From Deltaproteobacteria bacterium UBA6601 (GTDB lineage: Bacteria > Myxococcota_A > UBA796 > UBA9615): 41,867 nt of DNA. The notes under the pieces were generated by a model. That model saw only the letters and a list, made by a program, of their open reading frames with translations. It was not told where the DNA came from and did not search any database. The stretch is from NCBI GenBank assembly GCA_002433485.1, contig DJIF01000089.1, positions 4,981-46,847 on the forward strand. The letters run 5' to 3'. A program made the translations under genes and the position numbers. This document shows, piece by piece, positions 23,827-31,635 of this stretch (the first letter of the stretch is position 1; each line of letters starts with the position of its first letter).

Positions 23827-26310
23827 TCAGGGTTTCGAGTCTGTGCTGGAGGAGCTTGGTGTAGCTTCCAACACTTCCAGCCCTCGTTCTCTTTGGATGG
23901 AGTGCGTTAAGGAGGTCTTAAGCGGGTCGACCAATAGCTTGCGGGTCTTTATGTTGGGTTGCCATTGCAGCTTTACTTCTCGGTCTTGGACTCGAAGCAG
24001 GCGGCCCTCTCGCTTCCTGAAGCCGGTTCTCGCTTCGATCCAGATGTCGACTGGGATCAGTTCAGGACCGACCTGTTGGACGATGAGATCAACTCGTCCG
24101 CTGCTCTTATCGATGCTGTAGTTGTAGTGCAGTTTTGGTAGCTCGCTGGTGTGGATGGCGCGGCGTACGATCGGTCCCAGGGATTCGTCGTCGCCGGCTT
24201 TTAGCGTCTCAATAAAGGTCTCTGTGTTCACTCCCGGCCCTGCGGAGCGGTTGATGAGGGCCCGGGCAGCATTGAGGAAGATTGGGGCGCTGAGGCGTGC
24301 AACTACGGAGTTGAGGATCAGCGGGCCTCGACCCCAGACCTGAAACGGGAAATGGCGTCCGAGCCTGGCCCCGAGCGCCAGTGGCGGGCTTCCTGTGGAT
24401 GCGTCTCGCATAAGGTCCGACATGGTTTCGAGTCGATCGTTGAGGGCGGCTCGACCGATAGCGGACTGCATGAAGACCAGGCCAGTCCAGGTCGCCATGG
24501 CTTCGCCGATCCACAGGTCGCGGTAGCTTGCGGCCGGCACCATGTGCCCCCACCACTGTCGGCTCAGGTCGATTACGCGCAGATATTTTGCGGACTCGGC
24601 CGGGTCCAGCAGCAGCCGGTCGAGCGCCCGTGCTTCTTCGATGTCTACAGCTGGGGCTGTGGTACGAGATGTGGATAACAGCATCCCAGAGGGGCCGCGG
24701 GCCAATCCCTGCCAGGCGTGAAGGTTGCCTGGTGGTACACAGGACCAGGAGCCATCAGAGCCGGTCTCGCCTCCGCTCCAGTTGCGTGCGGGAAAAGGCA
24801 GCGATTCGACCACGTGGAGGGTTGAGTAGGGGTAGGGCCCCCATAGCGAGGCTATGAATTTCAGGAGCTTGCGGGTCCCGTCGGCGGTGCCGACGATGTT
24901 CTGCTGGTCCACCGAGGGGTACCAGGTGACTACCCGCGGGTTGAGACCTCCCTCGGACGCTTTGCTGCGGACAAAGTCGCCTACTGCCAGCGTCAGGTTC
25001 AAGATTCCACCAGGCTCTTCGTAGACATAGTGCCAGCCGTCTTGTTCCTCGCGGCTCTCGATCGGTTCGCCCGGGGCGATGCCGCGCATGAATCTGGGTA
25101 GGTGGAGGGCGACTCTGGAGGCGAAGCGGTCGCTGCGGGTGTTGCGCGGATACCAGGCCCAGGGGCCGATCTCGGAGAAGTAGGTGTCAGGCCTGCGACC
25201 GGGGATGCCTTGAGTCATGGCGCCGCCGTAGTCAATGTGCAGCCGCTCTGCCTGACCTGCTGTGAGACCTGTCTGAAGGGGGATCAGCAGTCGTCCAGCG
25301 CGGTGAATGGCAGCCAGGCTCCGACCGGCAGCGTCAACGACTCGTTGGATCTTTATCCGCGGCTTGTAGCTCTGCGCAGTACACAATGGTCGCTGCTGTT
25401 CCAGTTCCAGCAGTATTGCCTTGAGCGGTCGGTCGCGCCGCAGTGCTACCAGATCGATCTCGGCTTTGACCTCGGTGTCGATGAGGTTGCGGTCATTGGC
25501 GGTCCGGGTGGGAAAGGTGATGTCAATGTGGGTAGCGGTTACATCGAAGCTCTGAACGCTTTCAGTGGAGCTACCGAAACTGGCAAAGATCTCCACTTCC
25601 GGTGGCACCTGAGTACCCCGTCGAGTCACTCGGTAAAGGGCGGTGGTTTCTCCTTCCACCAGCGCACCACGGGGGTTGTGGAGGTAGGACAGCCATCCTC
25701 CCGGCTGGTTGTTTTCGAGGCGAAACTCAGCCAGCAGGTGACCGCCGACATGGCCTCCGCCGTAAAGGTCCATTAGTTGATCGAGGATCAGGCCCGGGTG
25801 CCAGCGGGTCCATTCGGGTAGCTCCAGCAGCTCACTGCGCGTGTTGTACAGCCGAAAGCTCGAGGGCCTGCCATTGGAGGGCGCCATGCTGACCTCACCC
25901 AGCAGCTCATCGAGGCTATCGTCCGAGAACCGCAGGTAGGCGCCAGTGAATTCCTGTTGCCAGGGAGCGAAGTCCGTTCTGGCTTGCCAGCTGCGGGTTT
26001 CAACGCCATCAGGGATGCTCAGCTGGAGGCTGCCCTGCCCCTCGAAGACCAGCCCTGAGATCCGGCCATCTTCGCGGACGATGGGATGGAAGTGCCCGCT
26101 ACTGAAGCTGGCGCTAAGCCCTGGGCGGTTGAGGCTCTGTCCGGTCGCCTCCACCGCCCGATTGTTGTCCAGTTGGAGGGCTTGCAGGCGTTTGGCCGTT
26201 GAGAAGAAGTCGGTGCTCTTGTAGGCCGCCTGGGCAGCGCTGCTCCAGCCCATGGCGAGAAACATGCTGCAGAAGATGATGAAGGCAGGCGCGGTCAGGA
26301 CTTTGAGCAC
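23827..26310 (-). CDS. Secreted M1-aminopeptidase-like protein with a degenerate zinc site
   Basis: The 827-residue protein starts with GTG at 26310 and a clear signal peptide (hydrophobic to about residue 22, AQA cleavage), preceded by GGA. The second half resembles gluzincin M1 aminopeptidases: RQWWGHMV followed by DLWIGEAMATW corresponds to HQWWGN and DLWLNEGFATY. However, the HEXXH site reads I580-D-L-S-R584, so both zinc-binding His residues and the catalytic Glu are gone, while the third ligand E603 is kept at the correct X18 spacing. The GAMEN substrate motif is also absent. It is therefore probably a non-catalytic binding or scaffold protein. An open frame continues upstream but is His- and Pro-rich and overlaps the divergent gene. 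The TonB-like gene follows 123 bases later. Confidence 0.8.
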   Translation of the reverse strand: MLKVLTAPAFIIFCSMFLAMGWSSAAQAAYKSTDFFSTAKRLQALQLDNNRAVEATGQSLNRPGLSASFSSGHFHPIVREDGRISGLVFEGQGSLQLSIPDGVETRSWQARTDFAPWQQEFTGAYLRFSDDSLDELLGEVSMAPSNGRPSSFRLYNTRSELLELPEWTRWHPGLILDQLMDLYGGGHVGGHLLAEFRLENNQPGGWLSYLHNPRGALVEGETTALYRVTRRGTQVPPEVEIFASFGSSTESVQSFDVTATHIDITFPTRTANDRNLIDTEVKAEIDLVALRRDRPLKAILLELEQQRPLCTAQSYKPRIKIQRVVDAAGRSLAAIHRAGRLLIPLQTGLTAGQAERLHIDYGGAMTQGIPGRRPDTYFSEIGPWAWYPRNTRSDRFASRVALHLPRFMRGIAPGEPIESREEQDGWHYVYEEPGGILNLTLAVGDFVRSKASEGGLNPRVVTWYPSVDQQNIVGTADGTRKLLKFIASLWGPYPYSTLHVVESLPFPARNWSGGETGSDGSWSCVPPGNLHAWQGLARGPSGMLLSTSRTTAPAVDIEEARALDRLLLDPAESAKYLRVIDLSRQWWGHMVPAASYRDLWIGEAMATWTGLVFMQSAIGRAALNDRLETMSDLMRDASTGSPPLALGARLGRHFPFQVWGRGPLILNSVVARLSAPIFLNAARALINRSAGPGVNTETFIETLKAGDDESLGPIVRRAIHTSELPKLHYNYSIDKSSGRVDLIVQQVGPELIPVDIWIEARTGFRKREGRLLRVQDREVKLQWQPNIKTRKLLVDPLKTSLTHSIQRERGLEVLEATPSSSSTDSKP

Positions 26311-26492
26311 GTGATTTCCGATTGCAACAACATAGCCTAGCAGGACAAGGCTACTTTTCCGGTAGATGAGCCTCTGCACTGTGAACGCAGGGGATGTCTG
26401 TGAGTCGCCATTCTGTATACTTGCACCCGTCAAGTGAAGTCGGGTCAGTCCGACTCTCATTGCTCCACCCCATTGTGGCGGTCGTCTCCTTG

Positions 26493-27209
26493 GTGAAGAA
26501 GAACCAGCTTGGTCTGTTTCAACCTGCGGGGCGCGATGAGCCGGCGGCGGAGGAGACCGTTGGAGCTGAGGTTGCCGCCGAGTCGGTAGCTTCCGGTCCA
26601 GGGCTCCCTCAGCGCGGTAGGCAAGCGGCTGAGCCGCCTCCCGAGATGGTCGCCGCGCTCTCTGCCGATGGTGGTGGTGCTGATTTTGAGAGTGAATCGG
26701 TGCGCCGGTTGTTTGCACCTCGTCCGGACCCGCTCGCGCCGCCGCTGTTTCCTGATGAGGGCCCACGGCGTCGGGCCGACATGCCGTTTTCCCGACGGAT
26801 GTCTGACCTGATTCGCCGGCTCCAGTTACTGGAGCGCGAGGTGAAGGCCGATGTCGGTGTCACCCTGCCGCAAGCCCACGCGATTCACGCTTTGATGGAT
26901 GCAGGCTCTTTGCGGATGCAGGAGCTGGCTGCCGAACTTGGTCTGGCTCAGTCCACGGTGACCCGGCTGGTCACCCCGCTTAAGCGGATGGGTTTGCTGG
27001 ATCGTCGCCCCGATAGCAACGACGGTCGGGCCACCCGCGCTTTCCTCACCGAGAAAGGAATGGTTCTCGTTGACGCTTTGTTCCGGGTTGATCGGGAGCT
27101 TTACGACGGCCTTCTTGAGCGCCTTCCCGAGAATCGTCGCGCAGAGGTGGTTGCAGCCATTGCGCTGCTTCACGAGGTGGTCCTTGAGCTCACCTCGGAG
27201 GAGCAGTGA
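26493..27209 (+). CDS. MarR-family transcriptional regulator with long N-terminal extension
   Basis: From the preferred GTG at 26493 the protein has 238 residues. Residues 1-100 are Pro-, Ala- and Glu-rich and probably disordered, opening VKKNQLGLFQPAG. The MarR winged-helix domain fills the rest: PQAHAIHALMDAG, the recognition part LRMQELAAELGLAQSTVTRLVTPLKRMGLL and the wing RRPDSNDGRATRAFLTEKG. Typical MarR proteins are about 150 residues. A -10-like TATACT at 26416-26421 supports a start after it rather than at the ATG at 26394. Ligand and targets are unknown; the divergent M1-like gene and its own downstream partner are the obvious candidates. The stop overlaps the next start. Confidence 0.83.
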   Translation: MKKNQLGLFQPAGRDEPAAEETVGAEVAAESVASGPGLPQRGRQAAEPPPEMVAALSADGGGADFESESVRRLFAPRPDPLAPPLFPDEGPRRRADMPFSRRMSDLIRRLQLLEREVKADVGVTLPQAHAIHALMDAGSLRMQELAAELGLAQSTVTRLVTPLKRMGLLDRRPDSNDGRATRAFLTEKGMVLVDALFRVDRELYDGLLERLPENRRAEVVAAIALLHEVVLELTSEEQ

Positions 27210-27703
27210 GGCTCGGTGATCGCCTGAAGAAGGCTTGGGATGAACAGCCGATCCTGGTGGGTTGTGGTTGCCTGCTGTTGCTCTGTTTTGTGATGTGCGG
27301 GGTTGGAGGGCTGCTCGCTGGCCTGGGAGTACAGGTCGCTGGACAGAAGATCAGCGCTTTGTCCGGTGTGGATAGCATTCTAGAGACCAGTCAAAGCCTT
27401 GCCTCTCGTGGCTTTACCTTTCAGCTCAGCAACACCACGGAAACTGGCACGCTATATCGAATTATGCCGGTGGAGCCTCGCGAGGTGAGCTGTGAAGAGC
27501 TGAAGACTGCTCTGGGCCCGCATCTGACCGGAGATCTTTCTACCGTTGTCATTGAGTCGGAATCCACTGTGCCTTCCCCCACTGGAGATATGCTGAATAA
27601 GGTGCCGATTCGGTGCAGCTGGGACCCGTCGGCAATGGGGCTTGATGTGGAGCTGTCCAAGGCGGTCCGTGCGTCGCCAGAATCAGTTCCCGAATCACCG
27701 TGA
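27206..27703 (+). CDS. Small single-pass membrane protein of unknown function
   Basis: The 165-residue protein has one strongly hydrophobic, Cys- and Gly-rich segment (about 16-44, GCGCLLLLCFVMCGVGGLL) after a short basic N-terminus, then a polar domain of about 115 residues with two further Cys (in SCEELK and RCSWDP) that could form a disulfide outside the membrane. I do not recognise a family. It starts with GTG overlapping the MarR stop by 4 bases, with GGAGGAG at 27197-27203, so its synthesis is coupled to the regulator. A hairpin with a T-rich tail follows at 27721, which may end this two-gene unit. Confidence 0.7.
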   Translation: MRLGDRLKKAWDEQPILVGCGCLLLLCFVMCGVGGLLAGLGVQVAGQKISALSGVDSILETSQSLASRGFTFQLSNTTETGTLYRIMPVEPREVSCEELKTALGPHLTGDLSTVVIESESTVPSPTGDMLNKVPIRCSWDPSAMGLDVELSKAVRASPESVPESP

Positions 27704-27720
27704 TCGGCTGTTAAGCTGCC

Positions 27721-27748
27721 AGCCCTTGACCCAGTCCGGGCTTCTTTT
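27721..27748 (+). terminator. Possible terminator after the MarR unit
   Basis: AGCCC (27721-27725) pairs with GGGCT (27738-27742), an inner GAC/GTC pair closes a CCA loop, and TCTTTT follows. The stem is short and has a small internal loop. Confidence 0.4.
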
Positions 27749-27766
27749 CGATCCAACCAGGTAGTC

Positions 27767-28375
27767 ATGCGTTTACTCTCCATTCTCAGCCTTGCTCTAC
27801 TGGTGCTCTGTATTGCTGGCGGCTTTCCCTCTTCAGCGCTAGCTGCCGGTAAAGTCGCCAAGCCGCTCAAGCACCTTGAGGCCATGGCGGAGCAGGCCCG
27901 GCTGAAGGGAGACCTCAGTAAGGAGGCCAGAAGGGCGCTGAAGTATGCGGATCGATGCTTCTCTGATGATGGCATCTGGGAACGGGCTGTGGACAATCGG
28001 GCCTCGGTAAATGAGATCTACGAAGCGCTCTCAGGCGCGGTGATTTGTTGGCAGTCGGCCGAGAACAAATTCGCTAAGGCTGGCGCTGGGCTGGAGTTGC
28101 CTAATCGCTGGGTGGCGGCAAGAGCTAGATATATTGAGGCCTTTCGCGGCTATCTATGGGGTATCGATGCCAAGATGAGCGGTGATCGAACCCAGGCCTG
28201 CAGGCGTCTGCGGACGGCTACCAGGCAGGTAGGAGCGGCCAATGAAGCCGCTGCCGGGCTGGCCGAGGGCTTCACCGTAGAAGAGGCGCGCAAGCTTGCT
28301 CTTGCAACCCAGCAGCAGAGCGCGGAGATGGGTTCGATCATCGCTACGGAGTTTCAGAACCAGAAGTGTGAATGA
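27767..28375 (+). CDS. Secreted alpha-helical protein of unknown function
   Basis: The 202-residue protein has a standard signal peptide (MRLLSILSLALLVLCIAGG, cleavage near ALA at about residue 26). The mature part is rich in Ala, Glu, Lys and Arg and looks entirely helical, with Cys in DRCFSDDG, VICWQSA, QACRRLR and the final KCE, suggesting two disulfides in a periplasmic helical bundle. A repeat-like TPR or lipid-binding helical fold is possible but no family is recognised. The stop overlaps the next lipoprotein start by 4 bases, so the two are probably functional partners in the envelope. Confidence 0.72.
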   Translation: MRLLSILSLALLVLCIAGGFPSSALAAGKVAKPLKHLEAMAEQARLKGDLSKEARRALKYADRCFSDDGIWERAVDNRASVNEIYEALSGAVICWQSAENKFAKAGAGLELPNRWVAARARYIEAFRGYLWGIDAKMSGDRTQACRRLRTATRQVGAANEAAAGLAEGFTVEEARKLALATQQQSAEMGSIIATEFQNQKCE

Positions 28376-29055
28376 GCCTCCGCCTGCTGTTTCTAGGCCT
28401 GGGCTTGGTGGGGCTCGCCGCTTGCAGCGGTTCTTTGCCTCGTTTGAAGTCCCCACCTCCCCAACCCTCTCAGAACCTCGCGTCCACCGTGGTTCAGTCC
28501 TTTGCTCAGCTTAATGCTGACTCCTACCCTGAACTGCGCAGTCCACCGGCGCATGGGGTTACCGTAGACAGTCTGCGTAAACGCCATGACACGTTTCGCT
28601 ATACGGAGTCGAGGGTTCTTTGGGGGGAGAAAGCGGAGTTCTCGGTCTTACAGTTCAGCGACACTGATCGACCCACTCGCGCGGTTTCTCCTGTGTCAGC
28701 CTGGTTTCTAGGGCCAGATCCTGGGGATGGTGCGCCGGAGGTGGTGGGAGCGGTGCTCTTTCGGGACTTTGCGGGCGCACCTACTGCGGCCGATCCCTAT
28801 CAACTGCTCGGCCAGGTCGCGGAGCAATTTCCTGCTCCATGGCTGATCTGCAGACCTGCCGCTCTTGGCTCTGCAGATCTGCTGCTCGCCTACGATGAGG
28901 CGAGAGGTCTAAAGTTGGCTCTGCACCGGAGTGGTGCCGGAGAGCAACTGTGGTCGGTGGATCATGTTGAGTACATCTCAACCCTGCTGCCCATTGAGGT
29001 GTGGTGGATGGAGAAGGGCTATGAGACCTGCCCCATTGAAGATCGGGTGCTCTGA
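28372..29055 (+). CDS. Lipoprotein of unknown function
   Basis: The 227-residue protein has a lipoprotein signal peptide with lipobox LAAC and lipidated Cys18, then a Pro-rich spacer (LPRLKSPPPQPSQ) and a globular domain with a Trp-rich end (VEVWWMEKGYE type pattern, IEVWW near residue 213). No catalytic motif is seen. Residue +2 after the Cys is Ser, which in many Gram-negative bacteria favours the outer membrane. It starts inside the stop codon of the secreted helical protein gene (ATGA overlap) and is followed by the DUF547 gene 52 bases later. Confidence 0.75.
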   Translation: MSLRLLFLGLGLVGLAACSGSLPRLKSPPPQPSQNLASTVVQSFAQLNADSYPELRSPPAHGVTVDSLRKRHDTFRYTESRVLWGEKAEFSVLQFSDTDRPTRAVSPVSAWFLGPDPGDGAPEVVGAVLFRDFAGAPTAADPYQLLGQVAEQFPAPWLICRPAALGSADLLLAYDEARGLKLALHRSGAGEQLWSVDHVEYISTLLPIEVWWMEKGYETCPIEDRVL

Positions 29056-29107
29056 GCGGGTTCGTTGCGACAGTTCTGGATCCCGAACTGCGGTCGGCGC
29101 GCGCGGT

Positions 29108-29914
29108 GTGGGAGTAGACACTCTGGTCGCCTTGCTGCTGAGTGTCGGGCTGGCTTGGTGGCTGCCTGCTGCGGCTTTGGCTCAGGGGTCTTTTGACCAC
29201 AGCTATCGGAGTTATGAAGCTCTGCTGCAGGCCCATGTCGACGTGGAGGGGCGGGTCGATTACCGAGCCCTGCAGCAAGATGGTCGCCTGCCGCGCTTCA
29301 TCGCGGCTTTGGCCGCCGTTACCGCCGAGGAACTAGTGTCCTGGAGCCGTGCCCAACAGGTGGCCTTTCTGGTCAATGCCTATAACGCTTTTACCTTGCA
29401 GACCATTGTTGAAGCCCCTGGGCTCAGCTCGATTCGCGATCTGAAACCAGATCCTTGGGAGGCAGCTCGTTGGCAGTTGTCAGGGAGAGCAGTCTCTTTG
29501 AATTTCATTGAGCACACTCGTTTGCGTCGGCAGTTTCGTGAAGAAAGAGTTCACTTTGTATTGGTCTGTGCAGCCATTGGCTGTCCTCGTCTGGCGCGTC
29601 GTCCGCTTAAGGCGGCGGGTCTGGACGAACAGCTTGATGAGGCAGCCCGTTCCTTTGTTCAAGACGTCAAGCGCAACCGGGTGGATCGGGGCAATGCCAG
29701 GCTCTATTTGAGCCGCCTGTTCCATTGGTACAGTCAGGACTTTGATCGGCCTGATGAGGAACTGCCAACTGCTGTTGCGGCTCGTGCCGGTGAGCATGCA
29801 GCCTTGCTTCGCTACATCTTTCCTTTGCTGAGTCTTTCAGATCAGCGATTTCTTGAGGATGTTAAGTTTGAGGTGGTCTTCTCAGAGTACGATTGGGGAC
29901 TCAATGGGCGTTAG
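29108..29914 (+). CDS. Secreted DUF547 protein
   Basis: The 268-residue protein has the DUF547 pattern: AFLVNAYNAFTLQTI, HFVLVCAAIGCPRL and LYLSRLFHWYSQDF, with a conserved Cys in the second segment. DUF547 proteins are exported in Gram-negative bacteria and have no established biochemical activity. A signal peptide is visible only if translation begins at GTG 29108 (VGVDTLVALLLSVGLAWW, cleavage after ALA); no good Shine-Dalgarno precedes it, and the open frame extends into the previous gene, so the start is uncertain. The next gene begins 44 bases after the stop. Confidence 0.75.
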   Translation: MGVDTLVALLLSVGLAWWLPAAALAQGSFDHSYRSYEALLQAHVDVEGRVDYRALQQDGRLPRFIAALAAVTAEELVSWSRAQQVAFLVNAYNAFTLQTIVEAPGLSSIRDLKPDPWEAARWQLSGRAVSLNFIEHTRLRRQFREERVHFVLVCAAIGCPRLARRPLKAAGLDEQLDEAARSFVQDVKRNRVDRGNARLYLSRLFHWYSQDFDRPDEELPTAVAARAGEHAALLRYIFPLLSLSDQRFLEDVKFEVVFSEYDWGLNGR

Positions 29915-29958
29915 GCTGCTGGCGCTTTCCCGGGTTTCCTGAGTGGAGAAAGCAGAGC

Positions 29959-31620
29959 GTGGCCCGCGACGTACCGATTCATTATGACGATTTGTTCGCC
30001 TTTCTTGAGGACTATCGCACTGCGATCCGGTCTAGCCAGTACACCATTCCGACGCCAGAACCGGTACAGCGGGGCGATGATGTTGCTCTGCGCCTGACCG
30101 CGCCGCTGCTGGAAGGCACGGTGACGCTTAACGGTCGGGTTATTGCTCCTATGGGAGAACATGCCGGTGTTCAACTGGACCTCAGCGAGGGAGATGGTCC
30201 AGCTCAACTGGAGGCTTTCTATCGAATGGTAGGGACGCTGGTGGAGCACATGCTGCGCTCCGGTCGCTTTCAGGTTACCGGGCAGTGGGCAGAAGGTGCG
30301 GTGCCGATGGTTCCAGCGACAGCTGCTGCAGCTGTTGCTACAGCACCAGGTCCCCCCCGAGATAGTCGTGGTGCGGGGGGAATGGGTGTCCCCGATTCCG
30401 CCAGCCTGGGCGAGGCTGCGCGTAGCGGAGAGTTGAGTCTCGATGGAATGACAGCGCTGTTGATGGATCTCTACGGGGAGAAGGCCAGCGGGATCCTGGA
30501 GATTAACAGCGAGCAGGGGCGCAGAGTTGGCTTCCTGCACAAGGGCGGTCTGGTGCAGTGGCTCAGTGATCCCGTTATTGAGGACGAGTGCCTGGGGGTC
30601 CTGTTGACCAACGCCAACAAGCTGAGCCCCGATCAGCTTCGGCAGAGTCTGGAGATGATGAGCGACACCGGCAATCTGCAGGGAGAGTGCTTTATTGAGT
30701 TGGGCTTTTTGACCTTTCCCCAGGTTGTGATGTCGCTGATGACTCAGGTCGAGATCATCTCCAGGAACGTGTTCACTGCCACCGAGGGAACCTATCGCTT
30801 TTATCCGCGTGAAAAGCTGCCTACCAGCTACCCCAATCCACCGATGAAGTCTCCCGGCTTTCTGTTTGCATTCTTCAAACGGGCCTACGCCTCGATGCCT
30901 GCCAGTGAGGTCGAGCTTGAATATAAGTCGCTGTTGGATCAGTACTCGCTGCTGAGCAGCGGAATTTCGCTGGACGATTTGCGGCTCAAGAAGGAGGAGC
31001 GCGCTCTGATTGAAATTCTGAGCGCCAAATCCTATCGGTTCCGGGAGATTTTTTCGGTCTCGTCTATGGGCCGATCACAGACTCTGCAGGCTCTCATGGC
31101 TCTGCTTCGCTTGGGGATCCTTGAGTTTGTCGAACAGGAAGACACCGAGCAGATCCTTTCGCGCATCTCTACTCAGCTGGCCCGTAAGGTTATGTATCAA
31201 CAGAACCAGCATGAGTTTGATCTGCTGGAGGTGCACTGGACCAGTTGTACGCCGCAGGTTGAAGAGGGCTACCAGAAGATTCGGGCCGAGTATGAGGGGA
31301 TTGGGCGTGGCTTGACCCTGCCGGCCGAGACCGAGGCTCATCGGCAGGAGATCCTCAGCAACATCGAGCGCGCTTACGCCGCTTTGAAGGAGCCGCGCAG
31401 CCGTAAGCAGGTGCGTGCTCAGCACTACGAACCTCAGCAGCACGAGGCCAATGCCGAGCTGATGTCGAAGAAGGCCGAGATGCTGATTGTGCGTGGTGCC
31501 TGGGCCGACGTTATTGATAACTACGAGCGTGCTATTGAGCTGATGCCCAAGGTCGGTAAGTACCACCGTGATCTGGAGAAGGCTCGCGGACTTGCTGCTG
31601 CCGGGGGCTATCAGGGCTGA
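29959..31620 (+). CDS. PilZ-like / DUF4388 / J-like multidomain protein
   Basis: The 553-residue cytoplasmic protein has an N-terminal PilZ-like domain (about 35-90, GTVTLNGRVIAPMGEHAGVQ), an Ala- and Gly-rich linker (110-150), a DUF4388 domain (from about 155, GELSLDGMTALLMDLYGE, then GRRVGFLHKGGLV), a helical middle region, a J-like segment (about 425-500, with VEEGYQKIRAEYEG and NIERAYAALKEPRSRK) and one TPR-like pair of helices at the end. The canonical HPD of DnaJ is not visible. DUF4388 is typical of bacteria with complex signalling, and PilZ-type domains often bind cyclic di-GMP, but the RxxxR motif is not clear. The GTG start at 29959 follows GGAG by 11 bases; an upstream in-frame start would overlap the DUF547 gene. 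Confidence 0.78.
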   Translation: MARDVPIHYDDLFAFLEDYRTAIRSSQYTIPTPEPVQRGDDVALRLTAPLLEGTVTLNGRVIAPMGEHAGVQLDLSEGDGPAQLEAFYRMVGTLVEHMLRSGRFQVTGQWAEGAVPMVPATAAAAVATAPGPPRDSRGAGGMGVPDSASLGEAARSGELSLDGMTALLMDLYGEKASGILEINSEQGRRVGFLHKGGLVQWLSDPVIEDECLGVLLTNANKLSPDQLRQSLEMMSDTGNLQGECFIELGFLTFPQVVMSLMTQVEIISRNVFTATEGTYRFYPREKLPTSYPNPPMKSPGFLFAFFKRAYASMPASEVELEYKSLLDQYSLLSSGISLDDLRLKKEERALIEILSAKSYRFREIFSVSSMGRSQTLQALMALLRLGILEFVEQEDTEQILSRISTQLARKVMYQQNQHEFDLLEVHWTSCTPQVEEGYQKIRAEYEGIGRGLTLPAETEAHRQEILSNIERAYAALKEPRSRKQVRAQHYEPQQHEANAELMSKKAEMLIVRGAWADVIDNYERAIELMPKVGKYHRDLEKARGLAAAGGYQG

Positions 31621-31635
31621 GGACCGGTCCTCAGC
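31616..31635. terminator. 20-bp perfect palindrome covering both stop codons
   Basis: The sequence at 31616-31635 is a perfect palindrome (GCTGAGGACC and its complement) with no spacer. It contains the stop of the plus-strand gene (31618-31620) and the stop of dapB on the minus strand (31631-31633). It is probably a bidirectional terminator; a protein-binding site is the alternative. Confidence 0.6.

Noticed and set aside
26311..26766. N-terminal extension of the M1-like protein by about 150 residues
   Set aside because: The extension is His-, Pro- and Arg-rich antisense of the MarR gene, and a proper signal peptide begins at the GTG at 26310.
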